From assembly GCA_014380485.1 (NCBI GenBank), contig JACMJU010000019.1, forward strand, positions 1 to 64,000: a DNA stretch of 64,000 nucleotides, written 5' to 3'. Every line of letters starts with the position of its first letter. Position 1 is the stretch's first letter. The stretch comes from Methyloceanibacter sp. (GTDB lineage: Bacteria > Pseudomonadota > Alphaproteobacteria > Rhizobiales > Methyloligellaceae). The notes beneath the pieces are model-generated. The model searched no databases. It was not told where the DNA came from and worked only from the letters and a program-made list of their open reading frames with translations. This document shows positions 40,600 to 50,061 of this stretch, piece by piece. The translations under genes were made by a program, and so were the position numbers.

Positions 40600-41802
40600 A
40601 TGATCGCGATTGGCGTGCCCGCCGAAGATCAGCACGAGCCGCGCATCGGGCTGACGCCCGAGACGGTGAAGAAGCTCGTCAAAGCCGGGGCGAGCGTCGC
40701 AATCCGCGCCGGCGCCGGCTCCCGGTCCCACTTCTCCGATGAGGATTACAAGGCGGCAGGGGCGAAGATCGCCAAGACCGACGCCGAGGCGGTCGGCGAT
40801 GCCGACATCGTGCTAACCGTCAGGCGGCCGCGCGCCGAGATCGTCAACAGCATGAAGAAGGGCGCGTCGGTGATCGGAATGCTCGATCCGTTCTCCGATG
40901 CAGAAGGTCTCGACGCGCTCGCCAAGACGGGCGTTGCGCTGTTCGCCATGGAGCTGATGCCGCGCATCTCCCGCGCGCAGAGCATGGACGTGCTGTCGTC
41001 GCAATCGAACCTCGCGGGCTACAAGGCCGTGGTGGATGCGGCCGCCACGTTCGAGCGGGCTCTACCGATGATGATGACGGCGGCGGGCACGGTGCCGGCC
41101 GCTCGGGTGTTCGTCATGGGCGTGGGCGTCGCCGGGCTGCAAGCCATCGCCACGGCGCGCAGGCTCGGCGCCATCGTCACCGCCACCGATGTGCGCCCCG
41201 CGGTCAAGGAACAGGTGGCCTCGCTCGGCGCGAAATTCATCGCGGTCGAGGACGAGGAGTTCAAGCAGGCCGAGACCGCCGGCGGCTACGCCAAGGAGAT
41301 GTCGGACGCCTATAAGAAGAAACAAGCGGCGCTTGTCGCCGAGCACGTCAAGAGCCAGGATATCGTCATCACCACGGCGCTGATCCCGGGACGGCCCGCG
41401 CCAAAGCTCATCTCCAAGGAGATGATCGAGAGCATGAAGCCCGGCTCGGTGATCGTCGATCTCGCGGTCGAGCGCGGCGGCAATGCCGAGCTGGCCAAGC
41501 CCAGCGAGATCGTCGCCCATAAGGGCGTGCGCATTTTTGGCAAGCTCAATTTGCCGGGCGAGGTGCCGGTCAATGCCTCGAGCCTTTACGCCCGCAACCT
41601 CCAAGCCTTCGTCGAACCTTTGATCGACAAAGAGAAGAATACGCTCGCCATCAATTGGGACGACGAGCTGGTCAAGGGCACGCTCATTGCGCGCGACGGC
41701 GCTATCGTCAACGCTATGATTGCCGAAAGGCTCGGCGCCAAGCCGGCAAACGCCCCGGCGAAGAAGAGCGGCGCCAAGCGGCAGCCGAAGGAGGCCAAAT
41801 GA
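40600..41802 (+). CDS. pntAA: NAD(P) transhydrogenase, subunit alpha part 1 (NAD-binding)
   Basis: 400 residues. It begins [20 protein letters not shown] and has [37 protein letters not shown], the Rossmann loop [40 protein letters not shown], and [18 protein letters not shown]. It is the NAD(H)-binding domain I of the proton-pumping enzyme that makes NADPH from NADH. As in other alphaproteobacteria the alpha subunit is split into two genes. The stop overlaps the next start (ATGA), and the Ala/Lys-rich tail is normal for the split form. Confidence 0.96.
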   Translation: MIAIGVPAEDQHEPRIGLTPETVKKLVKAGASVAIRAGAGSRSHFSDEDYKAAGAKIAKTDAEAVGDADIVLTVRRPRAEIVNSMKKGASVIGMLDPFSDAEGLDALAKTGVALFAMELMPRISRAQSMDVLSSQSNLAGYKAVVDAAATFERALPMMMTAAGTVPAARVFVMGVGVAGLQAIATARRLGAIVTATDVRPAVKEQVASLGAKFIAVEDEEFKQAETAGGYAKEMSDAYKKKQAALVAEHVKSQDIVITTALIPGRPAPKLISKEMIESMKPGSVIVDLAVERGGNAELAKPSEIVAHKGVRIFGKLNLPGEVPVNASSLYARNLQAFVEPLIDKEKNTLAINWDDELVKGTLIARDGAIVNAMIAERLGAKPANAPAKKSGAKRQPKEAK

Positions 41803-42221
41803 TGAAGAACCGTTTGCTCGGCCTCGCGCTTGGCGTGCTCGCACTCGCCGTGAGTGCCGAATGGCTGTTTGCCGGGACGGCGCTGGCGCAGGAGGCGGCC
41901 GCGCCGGAGGGCGGGCACGAATTCGTCTTCCACTTCTCCATTTTCGTGCTGGCGATCTTCGTCGGCTATTTCGTGGTGTGGAGCGTGACGCCCGCCCTGC
42001 ATACGCCGCTTATGTCGGTAACCAACGCCATCTCCTCGGTGATCGTGGTCGGCGCGCTGCTGGCCGTGGCCGTCGAGGGCGCCGATGCGCCCGGCTCCTC
42101 GGGTCATGTCCTCGCCAAGCTGCTCGGTTTTGCCGCGCTTATCATGGCGAGCGTCAACATTTTCGGCGGCTTCCTCGTCACCCAGCGCATGCTCGGCATG
42201 TATCAGAAGAAAAAGAAATGA
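41799..42221 (+). CDS. pntAB: NAD(P) transhydrogenase, subunit alpha part 2 (membrane)
   Basis: 140 residues from paired ATGs at 41799, preceded by GAAGGAGG. Helices: [60 protein letters not shown] and [40 protein letters not shown] and [13 protein letters not shown] are the PntAB signature. An N-terminal signal-like segment ([15 protein letters not shown]) is longer than in some homologues. It forms part of the proton channel. Overlaps both neighbours by four bases. Confidence 0.95.
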   Translation: MMKNRLLGLALGVLALAVSAEWLFAGTALAQEAAAPEGGHEFVFHFSIFVLAIFVGYFVVWSVTPALHTPLMSVTNAISSVIVVGALLAVAVEGADAPGSSGHVLAKLLGFAALIMASVNIFGGFLVTQRMLGMYQKKKK

Positions 42222-43612
42222 GCTCGGATCTCGTCGCGCTGCTCTATCTCGTCGCGGGCGTCCTCTTCATCCTGGCGCTCCGCGGGCTGTCCTCGCCCGA
42301 GACCTCGCGGCGCGGGAACTATCTCGGCATGGCCGGCATGGCCATCGCCGTCCTCACCACGCTCGCCGTGGCGCGGCCGCAGGAGCCGCTCACCTGGGCG
42401 ATGATCGTAGGCGGCGTCGCCATCGGCGGGGGCATTGGTGCTGCGATCGCGCGGCGCATTCCCATGACCGCGATGCCGGAGCTGGTTGCCGCGTTCCACT
42501 CGCTGGTCGGCATGGCGGCGGTGCTGGTTGCGGCCGCAGCATTCTATGCGCCTGAGGCCTTCGGTATCGGCGCTCCGGGCGCAATCCCCACCGCGAGCCT
42601 GATCGAGATGTCGCTGGGCGCGGCCATCGGCGCCGTCACCTTCACCGGCTCGGTCATCGCCTTCTTGAAACTTTCCGGGCGCATGTCGGGCAAGCCCATC
42701 CTCCTGCCCGCGCGTCATCTCATCAACATCGCGCTCGCGGTGTTGCTCGTGATCTGCGTCGTGATGTTCTGCCTGGAGCAGAGCGCGGTCTATTTCTGGG
42801 CGGTCGCGGTGCTGTCCTTCCTGCTCGGCATCCTCATTATCGTTCCCATCGGCGGCGCCGACATGCCGGTGGTCATCTCGATGCTGAATTCCTATTCGGG
42901 GTGGGCGGCGGCCGGCATCGGCTTCACCCTCGGCAATTCGGCGCTCATCATCACAGGCGCGCTGGTCGGCTCGTCGGGCGCGATCCTCTCCTACATCATG
43001 TGTAAGGGGATGAACCGCTCCTTCATCAGCGTGATCCTCGGCGGGTTCGGCGGCGAGGTGGCGGGGCCGGCCGCGGGCGCCGAGCAGAAGCCGGTGAAGC
43101 TGGGGTCGGCGGAGGATGCGGCCTTTCTGATGAAGAATGCCGGCAAGGTGATCGTGGTGCCGGGTTACGGCATGGCGGTGGCGCAGGCCCAACATGCGCT
43201 GCGCGAGATGGCCGACGGACTGAAGGAGGCCGGCGTCGAGGTGAAATACGCCATTCATCCGGTGGCGGGTCGCATGCCGGGCCACATGAATGTCCTGCTG
43301 GCCGAGGCCAATGTGCCCTATGACGAGGTATTCGAACTCGAGGATATCAATTCCGAATTTCCGCAGGCCGACGTGGTCTATGTGATCGGCGCCAATGACG
43401 TCACCAACCCCGCGGCCGAGGACGATCCCTCCTCGCCGATCTATGGCATGCCGGTGCTCCAAGTGTGGAAGGCCGGGACCGTGCTGTTCAACAAGCGGTC
43501 GCTCGCCTCGGGCTATGCCGGCATCGACAATCCGCTGTTCTATCGCGACAACACCATGATGGTGCTCGGCGATGCCAAGAAGATGACCGAGGAAATCGCC
43601 AAGTCATTGTGA
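42218..43612 (+). CDS. pntB: NAD(P) transhydrogenase, subunit beta
   Basis: 464 residues. An N-terminal membrane half of about nine helices ([20 protein letters not shown] .. [20 protein letters not shown] .. [20 protein letters not shown]) joins the NADP(H)-binding domain III with [57 protein letters not shown] and [20 protein letters not shown]. The start at 42218 overlaps pntAB by four bases. Together the three subunits couple proton influx to hydride transfer from NADH to NADP. Confidence 0.96.
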   Translation: MSSDLVALLYLVAGVLFILALRGLSSPETSRRGNYLGMAGMAIAVLTTLAVARPQEPLTWAMIVGGVAIGGGIGAAIARRIPMTAMPELVAAFHSLVGMAAVLVAAAAFYAPEAFGIGAPGAIPTASLIEMSLGAAIGAVTFTGSVIAFLKLSGRMSGKPILLPARHLINIALAVLLVICVVMFCLEQSAVYFWAVAVLSFLLGILIIVPIGGADMPVVISMLNSYSGWAAAGIGFTLGNSALIITGALVGSSGAILSYIMCKGMNRSFISVILGGFGGEVAGPAAGAEQKPVKLGSAEDAAFLMKNAGKVIVVPGYGMAVAQAQHALREMADGLKEAGVEVKYAIHPVAGRMPGHMNVLLAEANVPYDEVFELEDINSEFPQADVVYVIGANDVTNPAAEDDPSSPIYGMPVLQVWKAGTVLFNKRSLASGYAGIDNPLFYRDNTMMVLGDAKKMTEEIAKSL

Positions 43613-43989
43613 CCTCCCTGCCGGTTAATCGCCGCAAACCCATCGAAGAATCGCCCAATTGCGGCTCCATTCCACCGCTAGAGCGCCCGGCACGAAGATT
43701 TTGATCTCAATAAATCTTGCCTTCAACGCCGGGGCAGGGGATAGGACCCCGCTTCCGCTGAACCTTTCTTAAGCATGCGACGTCTAGGGGAGTGGAGCTG
43801 CCGCGCTGCGGTTCGGGATGCGCCCGGCTCTCCGCAAGGGTTTTGCCGTGACGCTCTGCGCTCCGGCACCCCCTATCGGGAGCGAGTTGAACCTATATGA
43901 AAGCATCATTCAAAGAGCATTCATGAATGTCACCAATTAAGTCGCCCCACCGCTTTTAACGAAATGACCCGAAAGGTATTGCTTGAACC
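43613..43989. other. Non-coding stretch after pntB
   Basis: 377 bases with no gene-like frame. It holds the promoter of the hydrolase at 43990. The part near 43885-43970 is AT-richer than the rest, with a 12-bp perfect palindrome CATTCATGAATG at 43918-43929. No T-run terminator follows pntB. Confidence 0.45.
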
Positions 43990-44850
43990 ATGCTGAACCT
44001 CATCCTTGCACTTGCCGGTATCTTCGGGCTGATCGTCGGCATCGGCCGATTGCTGCACCGATATTTCATCTATTTGCCCGACCGCACGCGCGTCGATCCT
44101 AAGGACGCGGGGCTTCAGGGCGTCGAGGAAATCGCCTTCAAGGCGACCGACGGCACCAAGCTTATCGCCTGGTATCGGCCCGCGCGCGGGTCGAAACCGA
44201 CGCTGCTCTACTTCACCGGCAATAGCGGGAACGCGGCCAGTCGCGCGGGCAAGGTCCGGACGATCGCCGCCGACGGTTATGGCGTGTTCATGCTCAATTA
44301 TCGCCGCTATGGCGGGTCGGAGGGCAGGCCGAGCGAGTCGAGGATCGCCGCCGACGCCGTCAGCGCCTACGATTGTCTGCGCGGGCTCGGCATAGCCCCG
44401 CACGACGTTATCGCTTACGGCGAATCGCTCGGCACGGCGGTCGCGACCAGGCTCTCGCTCCAGCGCCATATCGAGGCGCTCGTGCTCGAAGCGCCGTTCA
44501 CCTCAATCGTCGATGTCGGCAGGCTGATGTGGAAGGGCTTTCCGCTCGCGCTCATCATGGCCGATCAATATCGCACCATCGATCGCATCGCTGAGGTGAC
44601 AGTGCCGCTCTTTATCGTTCACGGCGGCAGGGACGCGATCATCCCTCTCGATCAGGCGCGGCGCGTCTTTCATGCCGCCAACCAACCGAAAAATCTGACC
44701 GTCGTGCCGCAAGCGGGCCATAACGACCTGTTCGACCGGGGCGCGTGGGAGAGAGTGCGCGGCTTTCTCGATGCGCTCCGCCCGGCGCCGGTGGTCAAGG
44801 CCGGGGGCCGGATCGAGATCGCGGCGGCGGCGAGCGGCGAGGCGCGGTAA
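43990..44850 (+). CDS. Alpha/beta hydrolase, BEM46/ABHD13-like, membrane-anchored
   Basis: 286 residues. The N-terminal helix (LNLILALAGIFGLIVGIGRL) probably anchors it in the inner membrane. Then DGTKLIAWYRPARGSKPTLL, YFTGNSGNAASRAG (oxyanion), NYRRYGGSEGRPSESRIAAD, nucleophile elbow AYGESLGTAVATRL (GxSxG, Ser about 142), VLEAPFTSIVDV, acid in VHGGRDAIIP (about 216) and His in QAGHNDLFDRG (about 243). BEM46-like proteins are serine hydrolases of unknown substrate. Confidence 0.9.
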   Translation: MLNLILALAGIFGLIVGIGRLLHRYFIYLPDRTRVDPKDAGLQGVEEIAFKATDGTKLIAWYRPARGSKPTLLYFTGNSGNAASRAGKVRTIAADGYGVFMLNYRRYGGSEGRPSESRIAADAVSAYDCLRGLGIAPHDVIAYGESLGTAVATRLSLQRHIEALVLEAPFTSIVDVGRLMWKGFPLALIMADQYRTIDRIAEVTVPLFIVHGGRDAIIPLDQARRVFHAANQPKNLTVVPQAGHNDLFDRGAWERVRGFLDALRPAPVVKAGGRIEIAAAASGEAR

Positions 44851-44867
44851 CCGCCTCGGTTATCCTC

Positions 44868-44946
44868 CGTCATTCCGGCGTAAGCCGGACTCCAGAGAAG
44901 CAGGCACGCAGATTGCGCCTGGATACCGGCTTTCGCCGGTATGACG
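44868..44946. repeat. 79-bp inverted-repeat element (REP/MITE-like)
   Basis: Two 28-base arms, 44868-44895 and 44919-44946, are reverse complements with about four mismatches; each arm is itself a small hairpin (CCGGCGTAAGCCGG and ACCGGCTTTCGCCGGT). Arms begin CGTCATTCCGG and end CCGGTATGACG. A related single arm lies at 62782-62809. This layout is that of a short dispersed extragenic repeat, seen here between the hydrolase and rpsU, where it may also act as a terminator. Confidence 0.7.
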
Positions 44947-44964
44947 AGACTTCGGATTAAGTGA

Positions 44965-45216
44965 TTATCGGCGCGGGCCGCGCGGCTTGGCGGCAGCCGT
45001 CGCGCCGACGCCGCCACCGCCTTCACGCTGCGCCTTTTTACGGGCGAGCTTCCGCGCCCGGCGGATGGCCTCGGCCTTCTCGCGGGCGCGCTTCTCTGAC
45101 GGTTTTTCGTAGTAGTTGCGGAGCTTCATCTCGCGGAAGATGCCTTCGCGCTGCATCTTCTTTTTCAAGGCCCTCAGGGCCTGATCGACATTGTTATCGC
45201 GAACGACGACTTGCAC
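44965..45216 (-). CDS. rpsU: 30S ribosomal protein S21
   Basis: 83 residues from a GTG at 45216. [40 protein letters not shown] and [20 protein letters not shown] are standard S21. A Gly/Ala/Arg tail ([18 protein letters not shown]) extends it beyond the usual 70 residues, common in alphaproteobacteria. Confidence 0.95.
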   Translation of the reverse strand: MQVVVRDNNVDQALRALKKKMQREGIFREMKLRNYYEKPSEKRAREKAEAIRRARKLARKKAQREGGGGVGATAAAKPRGPRR

Positions 45217-45359
45217 GAGCGTTTCTCTCTCTCCGCTGGCCCGGGTGATTGTCAGGATTGGAGGCGGAAGGCCAAATTAAACCCCGGCCGGAAACCGATC
45301 GGGGTTCCGCCGCAGGTGCTCTAACAGAAGGGCCGCATCTTGTCCAGATCGGGTCGCTC

Positions 45360-46445
45360 TCAGCTCTTGGGATAGAGCCGGGTGACGTGGCCCATCTTGC
45401 GGCCCTGGCGCGCTTCGGGCTTGCCGTAGAGATGGATGGCGGTATCGGGCTCGGCGGCAAGTTCGCGCCATCTGTCGACATCGGCGCCGATCAAATTGGT
45501 CATCACCGCATCGCTATGGCGCGCAGTTTCGCCCAGCGGCCAGCCCGAGATGGCCCTGATATGGCTCTCGAATTGACTGATGAGGCAGGCATCGAGCGTC
45601 CAATGCCCGGAATTGTGCACCCGCGGCGCGAACTCGTTGACGATCAGCTCGGGCCGCTCTCCCTTTCGCGCGAACATCTCGACGCACAGCACCCCGACAT
45701 GGGCGAGCGCGTCAGCGATCTTGCCGGCGATGGTCCTCGCCTCGACCGCCAAGGCCGGCGCAATGCGGGCCGGTGCACGGCTGATGGCGAGAATGCCGCC
45801 CTGATGCACGTTCTCGACCGGATCGTAGAACTGGAGCTCGCCCCGCTGTCCCCGAACGACGATCACCGAAACCTCGCATTCGAAGGGCACGATTCCTTCG
45901 ACCAGCGCCGGTACCGGGCCGATGGCCGCGAGCGCAGGCACGGCGTCCTCCTCGTTCCGGATCGGGACTTGACCCTTGCCGTCATAGCCGAAGCGCCGCG
46001 TCTTGAGCAGGGCCGGATATCGCACTCGCCCAAGCGCGTTTCGCAAATCGTCGAGCGAATCGACCGGTGCGTAGGGTGCGACGGGAATGCCAAGCCCATT
46101 GACGAAGTCCTTCTCGGCGAGCCGGTCTTGGGCCACGGCGAACGACTTCGCCGGAGGAAAGACGGGAACGATGCGCGCAGCGGCTTCAAGCGCCGCGGCG
46201 GGCACGTTCTCGAACTCGCAGGTCACGACGTCGACGCACGAGGCAAATTGCGCGATCGCGTCGCCGTCGCCATAGGAGCCGACCGATTTCGCCGCCGCGA
46301 CGTCGAAGGCCGGGGCCTCGGCCTCGTCGGAATAGATGTGAGCCTTGAGGCCGAGTCTGGCGGCAGCCATGGCGAGCATGCGGCCGAGCTGGCCGCCGCC
46401 GAGGATACCGATCGTGCTGCCGGGGGGCAGCTCGCGGTCAGGCAT
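45360..46445 (-). CDS. purK: N5-carboxyaminoimidazole ribonucleotide synthase
   Basis: 361 residues from the ATG at 46445. ATP-grasp enzyme: [109 protein letters not shown]. It carboxylates AIR with ATP and bicarbonate in purine synthesis, and PurE then moves the carboxylate. The start overlaps the last 8 bases of purE. Confidence 0.95.
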   Translation of the reverse strand: MPDRELPPGSTIGILGGGQLGRMLAMAAARLGLKAHIYSDEAEAPAFDVAAAKSVGSYGDGDAIAQFASCVDVVTCEFENVPAAALEAAARIVPVFPPAKSFAVAQDRLAEKDFVNGLGIPVAPYAPVDSLDDLRNALGRVRYPALLKTRRFGYDGKGQVPIRNEEDAVPALAAIGPVPALVEGIVPFECEVSVIVVRGQRGELQFYDPVENVHQGGILAISRAPARIAPALAVEARTIAGKIADALAHVGVLCVEMFARKGERPELIVNEFAPRVHNSGHWTLDACLISQFESHIRAISGWPLGETARHSDAVMTNLIGADVDRWRELAAEPDTAIHLYGKPEARQGRKMGHVTRLYPKS

Positions 46446-46935
46446 TATCCTCGACCGCCTCGGCGACGGAATCGGTTTGTGCCGCGCGCCAGGCCATGAC
46501 GCGGGCGGCAAGGCGCCCATCGCTGAGGGCGAGGATCTGGGCCGCGAGAAGCGCCGCATTGGCGGCGCCGGCCTCGCCGATGGCGAGCGTTCCCACCGGT
46601 ACGCCCGCCGGCATCTGGGCGATGGAGAGAAGACTGTCGAGGCCCTTCAGCGTGCGGCTCTCGATCGGAACGCCGAGGACCGGCAGCTCGGTCATCGAGG
46701 CGGTCATGCCGGGAAGGTGGGCGGCCCCGCCGGCGCCGGCGATGATGACCTTGAGCCCGCGCTCGCGCGCGCTCGTGGCATAGGCGTAGAGCCGCTGCGG
46801 CGTGCGGTGCGCCGACACGACCTTGGTCTCGTAGGCGATTTTGAGCGCGTCGAGAACGGAGGCCGCCGCCTTGAGCGTCGGCCAGTCGGAGCGGCTGCCC
46901 ATGATGATGCCGATGACGGGCTTTTCAGCGCTCAT
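46438..46935 (-). CDS. purE: N5-carboxyaminoimidazole ribonucleotide mutase
   Basis: 165 residues, class I Pur[101 protein letters not shown]. It converts N5-CAIR to CAIR. Upstream of and overlapping purK, the usual order. Confidence 0.96.
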   Translation of the reverse strand: MSAEKPVIGIIMGSRSDWPTLKAAASVLDALKIAYETKVVSAHRTPQRLYAYATSARERGLKVIIAGAGGAAHLPGMTASMTELPVLGVPIESRTLKGLDSLLSIAQMPAGVPVGTLAIGEAGAANAALLAAQILALSDGRLAARVMAWRAAQTDSVAEAVEDNA

Positions 46936-47031
46936 TGCGCAATTCTCGCGGGAAGGAACAGGCCTGGCGGTGGAAAGCGCGGGATTATAGGGGCGGGCTC
47001 TTGCTTGGCAAGGTACGTTCTGAAGATCAAA

Positions 47032-47238
47032 TCAGGCGATGATGTCGGGAAGGAGCTGGTCTTCGATCCGGGCGATCTCGTCCTTGAGAGCGAGTTTCTT
47101 CTTCTTGAGGCGCTTGAGCTGAAGGGCGTCAGCGCGGCCCGATTCCTCGAGCGCATTGATGGCGCTGTCGAGATCGCGATGCTCTTGCTTGAGCCTGAGC
47201 AACGTCGCCCGGAGCTCGCGAATCTCCTCGCTCTCCAT
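47032..47238 (-). CDS. DUF465 (YdcH-like) small helical protein
   Basis: 68 residues from the ATG at 47238 (MESEEIRELRATLLRLKQEH). The DUF465 helical hairpin is clear: EHRDLDSAINALEESGRADA and LQLKRLKKKKLALKDEIARI. Function unknown. It sits just upstream of purE on the same strand and diverges from a second DUF465 gene at 47447. Confidence 0.88.
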   Translation of the reverse strand: MESEEIRELRATLLRLKQEHRDLDSAINALEESGRADALQLKRLKKKKLALKDEIARIEDQLLPDIIA

Positions 47239-47446
47239 CGGACGTCCCCTGCTCCTTGCCTCTCCCCGGGACGGCCGAAAGTATCGCGGCGAACCGGGAA
47301 CGGTGCAAGACCTTGGCGCGATTTGCGCACGGGTAGCAGCGATTCGATCCCGCGCAAGAACGAGGGGACGGCAGGCCGGCATTAGACAAATCGTCGTCGA
47401 TTTGACACAATAGGCGAACCGAGACCAACTGATACGGAGGTCCGAA

Positions 47447-47623
47447 ATGGCGCTAGACGCACACCTCGAGGAGTTGTCCGAAAAGCATCGTGCTTTGGAT
47501 CGTAGGATCGAAGAGGAGTTGGCCCGGCCAACCTCGGACGACCTCAAAATCGCGGAATGGAAGCGTCAAAAATTGCGTCTCAAGGATGAGATGGAGCGTC
47601 TCAAGCACGAGCTGAGCCACTAG
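47447..47623 (+). CDS. Second DUF465 (YdcH-like) small protein, 58 residues
   Basis: A short gene easily missed: it begins MALDAHLEELSEKHRALDRR, continues through IEEELARPTSDDLKIAEWKR and ends RLKHELSH. ATG at 47447 is preceded by ACGGAGG at ideal spacing, and a hairpin terminator follows at 47675. The KxHRxLDxxIxxE and KxxKLxLKDE pattern is DUF465. Paired divergent DUF465 genes are common in rhizobia as I recall. Confidence 0.85.
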   Translation: MALDAHLEELSEKHRALDRRIEEELARPTSDDLKIAEWKRQKLRLKDEMERLKHELSH

Positions 47624-47674
47624 AGCTCATCCCGCGCTCAGGAGTTTTGACAAGGCCGTGGGGGGCGCAAGATC

Positions 47675-47703
47675 CGCTCGCGCTCGAGCGGCCTTTCGTT
47701 TTC
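47675..47703 (+). terminator. Rho-independent terminator after the short DUF465 gene
   Basis: CCGCTCG (47675-47681) pairs with CGAGCGG (47686-47692) around a CGCT loop, followed by CCTTTCGTTTT. A wider pairing AAGGCCG/CGGCCTT can enclose it. Confidence 0.55.
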
Positions 47704-47734
47704 AGGCCATGCCGCAATCTCGCGCCGGCCGCGC

Positions 47735-48112
47735 TCATACGTCGGCGGCGCCCTCGGGCCACATCAGCCAGTCGCGGGCGGTGTCCTCTTCGCCCGGAGC
47801 GAAATGCTCCACCTCGCAGGACATGAAGGGCGCCACCAGGCTCGACCAGAGGTGATGCGTGTCGGGGCTTGCGACGATGGCACAGCGGCTGAAATCCTTG
47901 AGATGCCGCAGGCTGAACTTGATGTCATGCCAGAACGCGCTCGCATCCATGCCCTCGAAATCCTTGACGATCTCGAGCACGCGCACGCGGCCGTGGCGCC
48001 CGATGAAAGTCTCCAGCCGTTCGGCCAGAGTATCGAATTCCTGCGTCGAGACGCGGCCCTCGAGCACGATCTCGACCGCTTTCGCGTTGTCGTATTCCTT
48101 GTAGGTGAGCAT
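47735..48112 (-). CDS. SpoIIAA-like (STAS-fold) protein
   Basis: 125 residues. It matches the SpoIIAA-like family: VEIVLEGRVSTQEFDTLAER, LETFIGRHGRVRVLEIVKDF, GMDASAFWHDIKFSLRHLKD and RCAIVASPDTHHLWSSLVAP. These are STAS-fold proteins with a Cral-Trio-like lipid-binding pocket; the true role in proteobacteria is not known. The conserved phosphorylatable Ser of SpoIIAA is not evident. Confidence 0.86.
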   Translation of the reverse strand: MLTYKEYDNAKAVEIVLEGRVSTQEFDTLAERLETFIGRHGRVRVLEIVKDFEGMDASAFWHDIKFSLRHLKDFSRCAIVASPDTHHLWSSLVAPFMSCEVEHFAPGEEDTARDWLMWPEGAADV

Positions 48113-48326
48113 GGGGCACCGCGGGGCGGAGGCGAGGGGCAGTTTTCGGCATGGTAGCCATGGGCGCCGGTCGCGGGAAGTGGGCGTGGGCGTGCGAGCT
48201 TAGCCCGTTGTGCTCGCTTGCTTTTCCGGAATCGGGTGACAGGCTTCGGCGGTTGACGGAATATTAGGCTTAACGCATCCATAAAGGGTGGCGATGACAC
48301 GCTGTTGCCGCCTTTTTCGCCGCTAA

Positions 48327-49175
48327 TTGCGACAGAGGACGGGGAGACCTGCCATTAACAAGCTCATTATTTCGCTGTTGGTGCTCAGCGCGGTCGTCTG
48401 CGCGGCTATTTACATGATCGTGAGCCCTCAGCCCGGGATCAAACGGGCGGAGAGCCCGCCGCCGTCGCGGACGCTCGCCTATCAGGACAAGATCGTCCGG
48501 GCGGACGATGCACCGAGCGAGGACGGGTCGCAAAAGCAGGCGGCTCCGGCCCCGAGCGCCGCGGCTCAAGCCACGCAGGCCCCGGCCGTTTCGGAAGCAG
48601 GCCCTAATACAGCGGAGCAGGATTCGACCGACATGGCGGCCTTGCCTCCGGACGAGGGCGCGACCGGCGATCCCAACGCGCTTCCCTGGCAGCGCGCCGC
48701 GCCCAATCCAGCTTCCGGGCCGGGAATGGATGAAGAGGCGCCCGATCCCATGGCGCAGCCCGGAGAGTATGACGACCCCTCGGACCCGATGGCCGGGTTG
48801 CCGGAGGACGCCGATCCCAATGCCTGGCCGGGCGGACCGGAGGAGGAGCCCCAGGATTGGGTGCAGGTGCTGGTGTCCGGCGCCGGGATGCACGGCACGG
48901 CCTCGGAGGATGCGCCCATGCTGTTCGCCTTCCCTTACGGCCGCACGTTGAGAGTGGTGTCGCGTTATGAAGGCTGGGTCGAGGTCACCGATCCGAGAAG
49001 CGCCGCGACCGGTTGGATGCAGGCTCATTTTCTTGGACCTGTCGCCGCGCCGGGGACGCCGCAGGACGCCGAGGCGATGTATGACGAGGAGGAGCCGCGC
49101 TGGCGCGGGCGCTGGTGGCGGCGCAGTGGCGGCGCCTTCACCGACATGATCAACCGGGCTCTCGGCGGTCGTTGA
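48327..49175 (+). CDS. Membrane-anchored SH3-domain protein
   Basis: About 282 residues. An N-terminal helix (NKLIISLLVLSAVVCAAIYMIV) anchors it, followed by a 130-residue disordered linker rich in Pro, Asp, Glu and Ala (DPMAQPGEYDDPSDPMAGLP) and a bacterial SH3 domain (about 178-235: DWVQVLVSGAGMHGTASEDA, LRVVSRYEGWVEVTDPRSAA, GWMQAHFLG). Such proteins are thought to bind cell wall from the periplasmic side. The TTG at 48327 has no ribosome site; GGGGAG lies 9 bases before an ATT at the INKLII codons, so that rare codon may be the true start. Confidence 0.78.
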   Translation: MRQRTGRPAINKLIISLLVLSAVVCAAIYMIVSPQPGIKRAESPPPSRTLAYQDKIVRADDAPSEDGSQKQAAPAPSAAAQATQAPAVSEAGPNTAEQDSTDMAALPPDEGATGDPNALPWQRAAPNPASGPGMDEEAPDPMAQPGEYDDPSDPMAGLPEDADPNAWPGGPEEEPQDWVQVLVSGAGMHGTASEDAPMLFAFPYGRTLRVVSRYEGWVEVTDPRSAATGWMQAHFLGPVAAPGTPQDAEAMYDEEEPRWRGRWWRRSGGAFTDMINRALGGR

Positions 49176-49300
49176 CCGCTTCTGCCCGTTCGCAGCCTGA
49201 ACTTTATGCTTAGTCGATCTCCGACCATCGCCGCGCTTGAGTAGGGCGTGGCGTTAGGTGTAGTCTTTCGCTTGACGGTGGGGCCGATGCGGAGATCGGC

Positions 49301-49969
49301 ATGCGTAGCCCGTTGCCGTCGGTGTGGCTCATCGGGGCCGCCCTTTACACTGCCCTCATCCTCTTTCTGATCCGGCCTTCCTCCGAGGAATGGCCTTTGC
49401 CGCCTCCAACCGGCGAGACGGTGAGGGCGAAACAGCCGGTAGCATCGGTAGCATCGGTGGCAGCGGTAACCGAGCCCAAGGTCGAGCGCCGCAACGAATG
49501 GGTCCAGGTTGCCGCCTACACCACCGTCGTCCGCTCGCGACCGTCCTTGGCCGCGCCGGTATTATTGGCCTATTCGGCGGGACGGCCGCTTCGGGTGATC
49601 GCGCGCGAGGCGGGCTTCGTCCACATCCAGGATCTCGGCAGCGGACAGCTCGGCTGGGTCAAGGAAGGCGCGCTCGGCCCCTTTGTCGGAGGCTACCGGG
49701 AGCGTGAGCATGGCCCTGCCGCGCCGCAAATAGCGGCTGTGGCGCCACCGCAAACGACAGTGTCGACACCTCACGAACCGGTGGCGATCGCGGCCAAAAA
49801 AGCTCCGCAAACTGTGGCGGTCCGGCCAGAACGCGAGACCGTCGCTTCGATCGAGGGTTGGAATCGGGGCCTCTCGAGGAAGCGGCGCGACAGGCCTCAG
49901 CGTGTCGCCCTGCGCCGGCAGGAGACGGACTTCGCTGCTATGTTCGGGCGCGCCTTCAGGGGCTTTTGA
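49301..49969 (+). CDS. Membrane-anchored SH3-domain protein, second copy
   Basis: 222 residues from an ATG. Helix SVWLIGAALYTALILFLI, short linker, then an SH3 domain (about 66-130: EWVQVAAYTTVVRSRPSLAA, GRPLRVIAREAGFVHIQDLG, LGWVKEGALGPFV) and a basic C-terminal tail (GLSRKRRDRPQRVALRRQE). It shares the anchor-linker-SH3 plan with the previous gene and probably arose by duplication. Function unknown. Confidence 0.82.
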   Translation: MRSPLPSVWLIGAALYTALILFLIRPSSEEWPLPPPTGETVRAKQPVASVASVAAVTEPKVERRNEWVQVAAYTTVVRSRPSLAAPVLLAYSAGRPLRVIAREAGFVHIQDLGSGQLGWVKEGALGPFVGGYREREHGPAAPQIAAVAPPQTTVSTPHEPVAIAAKKAPQTVAVRPERETVASIEGWNRGLSRKRRDRPQRVALRRQETDFAAMFGRAFRGF

Positions 49970-50061
49970 GCCACGGGCGATTCCCTCGCCAAATCACCGC
50001 CGCTTCGAGAGGTCCCTGACCAGATCCGGGAAGCCTTCGATCACGACCATCGACCGGCCGT

